DNA from: Bacillota bacterium
GTDB lineage: Bacteria > Bacillota > Clostridia > Peptostreptococcales > Anaerovoracaceae
Assembly: GCA_022706625.1 (NCBI GenBank)
Contig: JAKJCD010000116.1
Span: 1 to 6,077 of the forward strand
Reading direction: 5' to 3'
Length of the DNA stretch: 6,077 nt
Of the stretch, positions 1 to 6,048 are shown in pieces. The notes beneath the pieces were generated by a model. The model saw only the letters and a list, made by a program, of their open reading frames with translations. It searched no databases and had not been told where the DNA came from. Both the position numbers and the translations under genes were made by a program. Position 1 is the stretch's first letter. The number at the start of each line of letters is the position of its first letter.

Positions 1-69
1 CATTGCGCTACGCTGTTTTACCGGAAACATTATTAATGAAGGACTTTTTCGGGCATCGGCTTTGCTCAT
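1..69 (-). CDS. Possible start of a downstream gene, cut by the window edge
   Basis: An ATG overlaps the TAA stop of the UPF0182 gene in the arrangement TAATG, and its frame stays open for all 23 codons to the window edge (it begins MSKADARKSP). The other two minus-strand frames here close within the same stretch. Stop/start overlap of this kind is typical of translationally coupled operon genes. Against it, no convincing Shine-Dalgarno sequence precedes the ATG, and 23 codons are too few to recognise a family or judge coding character. The fragment is polar and basic, with no signal peptide or membrane span. It could equally be a chance open frame in the 3' untranslated region. Confidence 0.3.
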   Translation of the reverse strand, partial: MSKADARKSPSLIMFPVKQRSAM

Positions 70-3044
70 TATTGCGCCGGCGATCCATCCGAAGGATATC
101 CCTCCGTGTCGATGTCTGCTTCGGGAACGGAGATTTCCTTTGGAGACGATTCCGTGTTCAGCATGTTCAGGTATTTTTCCAGTTCCTTCAAGTGTGCGCC
201 GTATGCGGCCCAATCGCCCCGTCCTTGTGCTGAAACCGCATTGTTGTATGCGTCGACGGCCTTGCGGATCAGAGCGTCGGTGTTCAATATACCTTCATCC
301 GGGGTTTCCGTTGGGGCGCCGGGACCGGGCTGGTCTGCTTCGTTCCCGTTCAGCGGCGATCCGGAGCCGGCTCCGAACATAGAATCAAGGGCCTGAGCGA
401 GAGTAGGTTCATAAGCGATCTTGTCGTTGTAATAGACAATGACCCGCTTGACCTCAGGCAGACTGCTGTTAGTGGCCTCAAGATAGATCGGCTCTACATA
501 GACCAGCGAGTCTTCAATGGGGATGACGAACATGACTCCCCTGTTATAGCTTGAACCCGACGAGTTCCACAGCGAAAATTCCTTGGAGATATCAGTTTCC
601 TGATCGATGAAGCCCTCCACCTGCATAGGTCCGTAAATGATCTTTGACTTGGGAAGCTGGAACAGCACCAGTTCCCCATAGTTTTCCCCGTCGTTTCGGG
701 CTACCAGAAGACCTGTCATATTCTTTTTCCCGTATGGCGTATAGGGTATCGAGTTAATAAACTCTTCATCTTTTTCTCCAGGCAGCTTCATGATGTAGTA
801 GTTGGGAGGCATGATCTGGGGTTCTGTTCCGTAAATATTCTGTGAGATCTCCCATCTGTCTTCAGACTGATAAAAAACCTTGACATCGTTCATATGATAC
901 TTCGTATAGATGCCCGCCTGGATGCTGAACAGCATGTTGGGGTAGCGGATATGCTTCTGCAGCGATTCCGGCATCTGGCTGAAGTCCTTAAACAGTTTTG
1001 GATAGATGTTCCTTAGGGTATTGGCGATAGGGTCTTTATCATCCACTAAATAGAAATTTGTATCCCCGTTATATGCATCTATAACTACCTTGATCGAATT
1101 CCTTATATAGTTGACTCTGCTTTCAGGGCTGAAGGGTTCGGAATATGGATAATAGCTGCTGTAGGTATAAGCATCCAGCATCCAGTACAGCTTCCCGTCC
1201 GCTGTAACGATATAAGGATCCGCATCATAGCTTAAGAAAGGAGCAATTTTCTGAACTCTGGTTTTTATATTCCTGTTAATAAGGATCCGGGAATCACTGT
1301 CAATGTTGTTTGATACAAGTATCTTCAGACTCTGCTCGCGGATGGCAAACATAAGGCGGTTTAGGGGGTTCAAATGGATGCCCGCATCACCTTCGTAAGT
1401 GCTGTAAACGTTGGTGTCTCCGCTGGGATAGTCAAACTCCAGCTCATCTGTATTTGTGATCACATAGTTGTTTGTCAGCTCGCCGAAGTAAATCTCCGGA
1501 CGGTCGATGGTGATCTCATCTACATCCGAAATAGGGGGGATGCTTTTGATAAGCATATCCGGCTGCCCGCTTTCAGTGACCTTGTCCACTCTGGAGAGTG
1601 TAATGCCGTATCCGTGAGTGTACTTCAAGTGTTTCGAAAGCCAGGGCTGGTTTATCATCAGAGTATTGGTTTCGTCGATTTCCCTGGCGGAAAGGAAGGT
1701 CTGAGTGTATTCTCCATTCACCATGTACCGGTCCACGTCCACATCATGGAACTGGTAATAGGTACGAATGCTCTGAGCCTGATTGTAAAATTTCTCAGCG
1801 GGCTCGAAATCATTTATTCTGATATTGGAGATCGTACCCATGTTGTTCAGGATATCCTCTTTGGTAAGAGTATTGGATGCCGCAAACTCCTTGATGGAAA
1901 TATTGTGAAGGTTATAGGCATACTGCGTATATGTGATGTTGTTCTGCAAATAAGGGGATTCTTTAGTGATTTCGTCAGGAGAAACAATAAGGTTTTGAAC
2001 CAGCATGGACGCCCCGGTCCCCACAGCGGAAAGGATTATCATGATAAGCGGTACCGCCAGCATCATTTTGATTTTTTTCTTCTGGAATCCTATAATAAAT
2101 GTTACAGCCCCCACGACAGATAGTACCATCAACGCTCTGTACACCCAGAGTGTTACATTGATATCTGTAAACCCTGCCCCGTATAATACTCCCGTGCTGG
2201 AATACAAAAGCTGATACTGCTTGAGCCAGAAACTTACACCCACCATCAGGAAGAAAATAACACTCATCACCTTTATTTGTTTTGAGGCGATAACCATAAG
2301 CTGCTTAAGATTATCCTTGTCCAGCTGAGTTGAACTCCGGCGCTTCGGCGGAGGCGTGAACCCTTTAAAAATACCCCCGATAGCATCGTTGATATTCTGG
2401 CCGAAGGAGCCGAAACCCTGAGTGAAGTTGCCGGTGTAACGCTGTTCTCCGCTCTCGCTGTATTCAAACTCGCCGGGTTCCTGTTTCTCAAATATCTTTG
2501 GCCGTCTCATGGACAGAAGCACAAGGTAAAACACCAGTGTGAGGATGGCGAAGGCAAGGATCACCCCTATGAGGATCTGGTTGACGTGGGTGATCAATTC
2601 GAGCTTGAATATATAAAAAGATATGTCCAAATTGAATATTGGATCACTTATATCGAATCCGGTGCCGTTGGCGAATTTTAAAATCTCAAACCATAGTTTT
2701 ATTACGGAGGTCAGTGTGATCAGAACCGCAAAAAGACCGCTTATTACCAAAGCAATGGTATTTAGCGTCTTTTCTTTCATTGCCGGGTCGTCTGCGATTT
2801 CTACCCTCTTGTAGTATCCTCTTTTGAGTCCCATTAAATAGATATAGGACAAAACGGTCAAAATGAGGAAGGAGGGTATCCCCAGTTTCAGCTGCGTAAA
2901 CAATTGTTTAAAAAACACACTGGTATATCCCAGCTCTCTGAACCAGAGGTAATCGGTGATGAAGCCGATCAATGCCCCAAAGAGTCCCAGTATCGCAATC
3001 AGGAGAAAGATCGCTACGGTAAGTCCAATACGTTTCTTGTTCAA
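69..3044 (-). CDS. UPF0182 family multi-pass membrane protein
   Basis: This 991-residue protein belongs to the UPF0182 family (COG1615), integral membrane proteins of unknown function found in Firmicutes, Actinobacteria and cyanobacteria; the length is normal for the family. Seven hydrophobic spans are visible near residues 7-30, 55-73, 94-116, 153-177, 258-275, 298-320 and 326-350, with a charged Gly/Pro-rich loop at about 180-245. The rest is a large, presumably extracytoplasmic domain. Family-type motifs there include ESRVNYIRNSIKVVIDAY, DPIANTLRNIYPKLF, HIRYPNMLFSIQ and, near residue 870, VKRVIVYYNDKIAYEPTLAQAL. A Pro/Gly/acidic linker (about 892-920) leads to a helical tail containing GDWAAYGAHLKELEKYL. 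The start is TTG, chosen because AAGGGGTGAT lies just upstream and no in-frame ATG occurs near the N-terminus. The zinc-ribbon gene lies 123 bp upstream, probably in the same operon. Family assignment is firm; biochemical role is unknown. Confidence 0.95.
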   Translation of the reverse strand: MNKKRIGLTVAIFLLIAILGLFGALIGFITDYLWFRELGYTSVFFKQLFTQLKLGIPSFLILTVLSYIYLMGLKRGYYKRVEIADDPAMKEKTLNTIALVISGLFAVLITLTSVIKLWFEILKFANGTGFDISDPIFNLDISFYIFKLELITHVNQILIGVILAFAILTLVFYLVLLSMRRPKIFEKQEPGEFEYSESGEQRYTGNFTQGFGSFGQNINDAIGGIFKGFTPPPKRRSSTQLDKDNLKQLMVIASKQIKVMSVIFFLMVGVSFWLKQYQLLYSSTGVLYGAGFTDINVTLWVYRALMVLSVVGAVTFIIGFQKKKIKMMLAVPLIMIILSAVGTGASMLVQNLIVSPDEITKESPYLQNNITYTQYAYNLHNISIKEFAASNTLTKEDILNNMGTISNIRINDFEPAEKFYNQAQSIRTYYQFHDVDVDRYMVNGEYTQTFLSAREIDETNTLMINQPWLSKHLKYTHGYGITLSRVDKVTESGQPDMLIKSIPPISDVDEITIDRPEIYFGELTNNYVITNTDELEFDYPSGDTNVYSTYEGDAGIHLNPLNRLMFAIREQSLKILVSNNIDSDSRILINRNIKTRVQKIAPFLSYDADPYIVTADGKLYWMLDAYTYSSYYPYSEPFSPESRVNYIRNSIKVVIDAYNGDTNFYLVDDKDPIANTLRNIYPKLFKDFSQMPESLQKHIRYPNMLFSIQAGIYTKYHMNDVKVFYQSEDRWEISQNIYGTEPQIMPPNYYIMKLPGEKDEEFINSIPYTPYGKKNMTGLLVARNDGENYGELVLFQLPKSKIIYGPMQVEGFIDQETDISKEFSLWNSSGSSYNRGVMFVIPIEDSLVYVEPIYLEATNSSLPEVKRVIVYYNDKIAYEPTLAQALDSMFGAGSGSPLNGNEADQPGPGAPTETPDEGILNTDALIRKAVDAYNNAVSAQGRGDWAAYGAHLKELEKYLNMLNTESSPKEISVPEADIDTEGYPSDGSPAQ

Positions 3045-3167
3045 AAAATCACCCCTTCTGAATTTGGCCGCCTTCTGCCGGCGGGTTTAAAAGTAGCAGC
3101 AGCTTCATCATAAGCTATCTTCAGCTTTATTATTAACACGTTCAGGTAACCGATCCTGTTTGTATGT
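3045..3167 (-). other. 123-bp intergenic gap between zinc-ribbon and UPF0182 genes
   Basis: No hairpin followed by a T-tract appears on the minus strand after the zinc-ribbon stop, and no convincing -35/-10 pair was found, so read-through into the UPF0182 gene is the simplest reading. The only structure seen is a short CCGCC/GGCGG inverted repeat at about 3068-3084, shortly before the UPF0182 ribosome binding site. It lacks a U-tract and is too short to call a terminator. Confidence 0.4.
3048..3057 (-). promoter_or_regulatory. Ribosome binding site of the UPF0182 gene (fixes a TTG start)
   Basis: Read on the minus strand this is AAGGGGTGAT, nearly the full anti-Shine-Dalgarno complement AAGGAGGTGAT with one base missing. 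It lies a few bases before TTG at 3044. Its strength supports TTG as the start although an ATG is absent. Confidence 0.75.
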
Positions 3168-5258
3168 TTAATACTTATAATAGTTAACAATTTTCATCTC
3201 TTCATCAACGGGCTCCAAACGGTATATCCAGTTATATTTTTTAACCGTCGATGTGTTTCCCTGTACCTCTTTGATTTCTTCGTATGTCCAAACATAGAAG
3301 GCATCTTTTCCCTGGCGAATCTCACCGATCTCCAGCGTCAGGAAGGATTGCTTCACCTTGCCGACTTTAGAAAAGGACGAAACGTTTTTATATGCCTTGC
3401 TCCCTTTTTTTGTTATATCGAGAACTGCCTTGCTTCCTTCATTAATATAGTCTATCCACATTGAGTCAAAACTTATAAGTGCCGCTGCGATCTCCCGGTC
3501 GTAGTATACATGTTCGCCGCCTTTGTCAGTAAACCAATAATTGTTTTCAATGGGTTTTGAATTATTGATGTCCGAAATCGCATACTCCTTATTCGGTTTC
3601 CAGCAAAGATCGTCATTACCTTTTACTGTTACGATATTCTTGTTATTATCAGACACAGCTGTAATTAAAGCACCTTTATCGGCCATGGGCACTGTATCAG
3701 GTCCGTCTCCGGAAGGTTGGCCTGTATCCTCCCCGGTTCCCGGTGTGGGATCAGGTTCTTCAGCTTCTGCAGGGTCTTCAGTATCTTCAGGTACTGCCTC
3801 GCCGGGGCCTGCTTCCTTGTCCCCGCCTATGATCCCCAGGAACCCCTGCACCTTTTCTCTCCACTCTACCAGGGTCCCGCTGACGGCGCCGTTGATTTCA
3901 GCAGCCTTAACGGCGGCTTTGCTTTCCGGTAAAAAGTACTGGAGGCCTAAAATGGCCGCTTCTGCTGCCAATATTGCTATGATGATTATGAGGATCGCTC
4001 TGCCTACACATCCTCCGCCTTTTCTTTCCTCTTCTGCTTCTTCTTCACCGATCTCAAACCAGAGGGGGTCTTCCTTTTCCGTATCTTCTTTTAGATGATC
4101 ATCTATCACCGGTTCTTGATTTGGTGTTTCTTCATTTGTCGGAGTTTCATTTGCCGGTTCTTGATTTGGTGTTTTTTCGTTTGTCGTGGTTTCTTTTGAA
4201 CTGTCCTCCGTGCCTCTCATCAAGCGAAGCTCATGGTCTCTTAGTTTTTTCCCTGATCCATAGCCGCTTCCATACCCGGATTCTGTTTCATCATCCTCCC
4301 ATAGATCGTCTACGGATCCTTGGAAGCCGGTACCGTTTAGCTCAGAAGGTTCGGTTGCGGGCTCCGTATTGGTCTCTATCCCGTATCCGAAAATTAACTC
4401 CTGCTGCGGCAAAGCTTCAGCTCCCGGTTTAAATATATCGTCAGGATCCGGCTGAGATGTTTCTTCATGCTCCTGCTGGCCTTCAGGCGCCTTTAAGGGT
4501 TTTTCTTCAACCCATATTACTTCGGGTTCATCCTCTTCGTTTTCCTCGGCTTCGGGAAAAACCTCTACAGCGGCAATCCTAACAGAATTCTCCGGTTGGG
4601 AGTTCAACTCTTCACCGATTTCCTTTTCATCAATCTCACGATCCGGTATGTATTCTGCCTCTGTCCTTGTTGAATCCATGTTCTCATATATTTTATCGGC
4701 CCGGTCTTGCTGCGCCATTTTTTCTATGTAAGGGTAATTTGAAAAGGGCTGGGAAAACTCCTTCATCCTCTCATATTCACGGTCAAGCAGTTTTTGAAAG
4801 TCCTCACTGGCTTTATCAAATTTAAAGTATCTGTTCAGTTCCTCCATGGGGTCTATCGGATCTTCCGACCCTTCGATCCGCCCGGCTTCCTCCAGTTTTT
4901 CGTCTTTCATTATGCTCTCTTTTGAATCGTCTGTTTCTTCGATACTCCAGTCAAAGTTTACCGCCTCTGTTCTTTGTGGCTTAGGAAAGCCTTCAAGATT
5001 CCAATTGAATTTGGAATCTTCCTTTTCTGTTTCTTCTGTCTCTTTTGCCTCAGTTGTCTCCGGCGCTTCTTTTATCGCTATCGCCTCTTCTGCTCTTGTT
5101 ACCTCTTCGGTTTCGTTTGATACCGTTTTTGTTTGCACCTCAAAAATGCTGCTTCCCACAGGCATTACACATATCCCGGCTCCCGAGATTTCAGCCCCGC
5201 ATATTTTACAGGACTTATCCCCTTCCCTCAGCGGGCTTCCGCATTTTTGACAGAACAT
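3168..5258 (-). CDS. Membrane-anchored zinc-ribbon protein with acidic low-complexity region
   Basis: This 696-residue protein opens with a zinc ribbon: Cys3-x2-Cys6 and Cys17-x2-Cys20 in MFCQKCGSPL...CKICGAEI, the short zinc_ribbon type seen at the N-terminus of many Firmicutes membrane proteins. Residues about 25-415 are strongly acidic (Glu/Asp), Pro/Asn/Thr-rich and probably disordered. They include a 15-residue tandem repeat around NEETPNQEP and a GYGSGYGSG stretch. One membrane span lies at about 421-442, preceded by GGGCVGR. After an acidic Pro/Gly linker (about 480-529), residues 530-696 form a folded-looking domain rich in Tyr/Trp with alternating strands. The order zinc ribbon, TM, C-terminal domain resembles TcaA/YvbJ-like proteins, and an NTF2-like fold is possible, but that is inference. 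The likely topology is zinc ribbon inside and C-terminal domain outside. The start is ATG at 5258 because AGGAGG lies just upstream; an in-frame ATG seven codons earlier has no ribosome binding site. Specific function is unknown. Confidence 0.88.
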   Translation of the reverse strand: MFCQKCGSPLREGDKSCKICGAEISGAGICVMPVGSSIFEVQTKTVSNETEEVTRAEEAIAIKEAPETTEAKETEETEKEDSKFNWNLEGFPKPQRTEAVNFDWSIEETDDSKESIMKDEKLEEAGRIEGSEDPIDPMEELNRYFKFDKASEDFQKLLDREYERMKEFSQPFSNYPYIEKMAQQDRADKIYENMDSTRTEAEYIPDREIDEKEIGEELNSQPENSVRIAAVEVFPEAEENEEDEPEVIWVEEKPLKAPEGQQEHEETSQPDPDDIFKPGAEALPQQELIFGYGIETNTEPATEPSELNGTGFQGSVDDLWEDDETESGYGSGYGSGKKLRDHELRLMRGTEDSSKETTTNEKTPNQEPANETPTNEETPNQEPVIDDHLKEDTEKEDPLWFEIGEEEAEEERKGGGCVGRAILIIIIAILAAEAAILGLQYFLPESKAAVKAAEINGAVSGTLVEWREKVQGFLGIIGGDKEAGPGEAVPEDTEDPAEAEEPDPTPGTGEDTGQPSGDGPDTVPMADKGALITAVSDNNKNIVTVKGNDDLCWKPNKEYAISDINNSKPIENNYWFTDKGGEHVYYDREIAAALISFDSMWIDYINEGSKAVLDITKKGSKAYKNVSSFSKVGKVKQSFLTLEIGEIRQGKDAFYVWTYEEIKEVQGNTSTVKKYNWIYRLEPVDEEMKIVNYYKY
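4109..4174 (-). repeat. 45-bp in-frame tandem repeat in the zinc-ribbon gene
   Basis: An exact 21-bp word begins at 4109 and again at 4154, giving a period of 45 bp (15 codons). Sequence between and after the copies is similar but diverged, for about two units in all. It encodes a repeated TPNQEP-containing unit inside the acidic cytoplasmic region. The period is a multiple of three, so copy-number change would keep the frame. Confidence 0.85.
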
Positions 5259-5262
5259 AGTA

Positions 5263-5268
5263 CCTCCT
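5263..5268 (-). promoter_or_regulatory. Ribosome binding site of the zinc-ribbon gene
   Basis: AGGAGG on the minus strand lies four bases before ATG at 5258. It decides between this ATG and the in-frame ATG at 5279, which would lie upstream of the Shine-Dalgarno sequence. Directly next to it is an 11-bp inverted repeat with a single central base (5269-5279, ATGGGGCCCAT on the minus strand). Confidence 0.85.
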
Positions 5269-5324
5269 ATGGGCCCCATCCTTTGAAAGAAGCCTGAACA
5301 ACGGCATCATTTATGTCACACTAT

Positions 5325-5353
5325 ATTATAATACACCCCCCAGTATATAGCAA
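5325..5353 (-). promoter_or_regulatory. Sigma-A-type promoter for the zinc-ribbon gene
   Basis: On the minus strand, TTGCTA (5348-5353) and a perfect TATAAT (5325-5330) are separated by exactly 17 bp. Transcription should start near 5318, giving a leader of about 60 nt before ATG at 5258. It would also drive the UPF0182 gene if the two are co-transcribed. Confidence 0.75.
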
Positions 5354-5467
5354 TTGTTGTTTGCCCCGAGGCGGTCCTATTTGCCTCATACTTACCTACG
5401 GCCCGCTTTATATTTGCCATATGCTCTTTTTAAAGAAATTCGCCCGGCATATCTTTATTTCCCCGTC

Positions 5468-5499
5468 AATTAAAATAATGGACGGGGATAGCCCCGTCC
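5468..5499 (-). terminator. Rho-independent terminator of the 60-residue gene
   Basis: On the minus strand GGACGGGG and CCCCGTCC (5492-5499 and 5480-5487) form a perfect 8-bp GC-rich stem around a 4-base loop, followed by ATTATTTTAATT. The T-tract is interrupted, so efficiency may be moderate. It lies about 100 nt after the stop of the 60-residue gene and before the next promoter, where a terminator is expected. On the plus strand the same stem is not followed by T residues. Confidence 0.6.
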
Positions 5500-5525
5500 G
5501 TATCGTAATGGAGAGATTTGGCTGA

Positions 5526-5578
5526 GGAAGGTGCTGCGCCCTTGGATAAGCGCAGCTGCTTCCCTTTTTTCTTTTTTT
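5526..5578 (+). terminator. Strong plus-strand intrinsic terminator without an obvious gene
   Basis: GGAAG (5526-5530) pairs with CTTCC (5559-5563), and GCTGCGC (5533-5539) pairs with GCGCAGC (5550-5556). The two stems are separated by a 2x2 mismatch and capped by a 10-base loop. A run of C, six T, C, seven T follows directly (5564-5578). This is a textbook terminator in the plus direction. On the minus strand the tract is A-rich and precedes the hairpin, so it cannot act for the minus-strand genes. No plus-strand gene is seen upstream in this window. Confidence 0.65.
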
Positions 5579-5597
5579 CGGACCAACTGTTGCAGAG

Positions 5598-5780
5598 TTA
5601 GAAATCTATTTTTCTATCTGTGCACTGATCGGCTCTGGTGTTTTGCCTGGTCTGATCACCCTGACCTTTTTGTTCGGAGCGCTCCTGCTTCTGATTTGCT
5701 TTTGCATGCTCGTTACGGGTTTTGTTTCTTTGTTCGTTTGCTAGATCGGACCAGTCGTTACGATTGTTGTTGTTTGGCAT
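5598..5780 (-). CDS. Small very hydrophilic protein, function unknown (possibly spore-associated)
   Basis: The product is 60 residues, beginning MPNNNNRNDWSDLANEQRN and ending CTDRKIDF. It is dominated by Asn, Gln, Arg, Lys, Glu and Asp, with one Trp and one Cys, and has no hydrophobic segment or signal peptide, so it should be cytosolic and largely disordered. GGAGGG lies seven bases before ATG at 5780, which selects this start over an in-frame ATG seven codons upstream that has no ribosome binding site. Composition and size recall the minor small acid-soluble spore proteins of Bacillus and relatives, but I recognise no family motif and do not assign one. It appears monocistronic, with its own candidate promoter upstream and a terminator at 5480-5499. 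Confidence 0.7.
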   Translation of the reverse strand: MPNNNNRNDWSDLANEQRNKTRNEHAKANQKQERSEQKGQGDQTRQNTRADQCTDRKIDF

Positions 5781-5786
5781 TTTCAA

Positions 5787-5797
5787 TCCCTCCTCAA
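5787..5797 (-). promoter_or_regulatory. Ribosome binding site of the 60-residue gene
   Basis: GAGGAGGG on the minus strand lies about seven bases before ATG at 5780. The in-frame ATG at 5801 lies upstream of this site and has no such motif, which fixes the start. The ten bases TTGAGGAGGG recur exactly at 5880-5889. Confidence 0.8.
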
Positions 5798-5823
5798 GCA
5801 TTATTTTGCGCTAAAGGCTTTTT

Positions 5824-5852
5824 ATTATTAGCGGAAAAATGAGGAATCGCAA
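5824..5852 (-). promoter_or_regulatory. Candidate sigma-A-like promoter of the 60-residue gene
   Basis: On the minus strand TTGCGA (5847-5852) and AATAAT (5824-5829) are 17 bp apart, matching the consensus at four and five of six positions. The start site would be near 5817, giving a leader of about 37 nt. A CGCTAA/TTAGCG inverted repeat (5809-5833) overlaps the -10 box and could be an operator. I found no better sporulation sigma-factor promoter, but AT-rich DNA makes chance matches common. Confidence 0.4.
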
Positions 5853-5897
5853 ATTTTTTAAAGCTAATCTTTAGTTAAACCCTCCTCAAAGGCCCGG

Positions 5898-6032
5898 ACT
5901 AAACTAAAAAGATGCAAAATAATAATTTTGGTTTATATTTGGCACCTTTCATGACTAAAAAAGGTGGAAATATTCTTTTTAGTTATGAAATCTAAACTAA
6001 AACCGGACAAAGCCACAATTGTAGTTTAGATT
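5898..6032. repeat. Cluster of TTTAGTT/AACTAAA direct and inverted repeats
   Basis: CTAAACTAAAA occurs exactly at 5899-5909 and 5992-6002. AACTAAAAAGA (5902-5912) is a perfect inverted match of 5974-5984. AATCTAAACTA (5989-5999) is a perfect 11-bp inverted match of 6022-6032, around a 22-base loop. CACCTTT/AAAGGTG (5943-5949 and 5960-5966) forms a further hairpin around another ACTAAA. Related words also lie at 5870-5876 and 6071-6077. The pattern suits multiple binding sites for a regulator or a degenerate small mobile repeat; neither is shown. Confidence 0.6.
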
Positions 6033-6048
6033 CCTATCATTTTATAAC
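6019..6048 (+). promoter_or_regulatory. Weak candidate rightward promoter
   Basis: TTGTAG (6019-6024) and TATAAC (6043-6048) are 18 bp apart. The -10 box matches five of six consensus bases but the -35 box only three. It would serve a divergent gene beyond the window edge and overlaps the 6022-6032 repeat arm. Confidence 0.2.

Larger units (their letters stand above)
5281..5597. other. 317-bp non-coding region between the zinc-ribbon gene and the 60-residue gene
   Basis: No convincing coding sequence is present on either strand. From right to left it holds a hairpin with a plus-strand T-tract (5526-5578), a GC-rich hairpin oriented as a minus-strand terminator (5480-5499) with an alternative partner at 5461-5467, an ATATGC/GCATAT inverted repeat (5419-5452), a GAGGC/GCCTC hairpin around 5370-5390, and the sigma-A promoter of the zinc-ribbon gene (5325-5353). 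The number of stems makes a structured RNA possible, but no known riboswitch or small RNA family was recognised. Confidence 0.6.

Noticed and set aside
1374..2123. Long plus-strand open frame of 249 codons
   Set aside because: It lies wholly inside and antisense to the UPF0182 gene, whose protein has clear family motifs. No plus-strand ribosome binding site or family resemblance was seen.
3541..4098. Plus-strand open frame of 185 codons rich in Ser and Pro
   Set aside because: It is antisense to the acidic region, membrane span and linker of the zinc-ribbon gene. Its Ser/Pro composition is what acidic Glu/Gly codons give when read on the other strand.
5259..5279. Earlier ATG for the zinc-ribbon gene, adding seven residues
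   Set aside because: The strong AGGAGG lies downstream of this ATG, and the zinc ribbon starts at once after the later ATG, as is usual for such proteins.
5316..5420. Minus-strand 34-codon open frame starting MANIKRAVGKYEANR
   Set aside because: It runs through the near-consensus promoter of the zinc-ribbon gene, has only a weak purine stretch before its ATG, and matches nothing known.
5313..5525. Plus-strand open frame of 70 codons
   Set aside because: No ribosome binding site, unprotein-like composition, and it spans a promoter and a terminator hairpin of the opposite strand.
5281..5597. Known riboswitch, T-box, SRP RNA or 6S RNA in the non-coding region
   Set aside because: I compared the visible stems and conserved words with remembered core motifs of these families and found no match. 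An Rfam covariance search would settle it.
5781..5801. Earlier ATG for the 60-residue gene, adding MLEEGLK
   Set aside because: The added codons are the ribosome binding site itself read as protein; no other site precedes the earlier ATG.
5531..5842. Plus-strand open frame of 103 codons rich in Phe, Cys and Leu
   Set aside because: It is antisense to the 60-residue gene, begins inside a terminator hairpin and continues through its T-tract.
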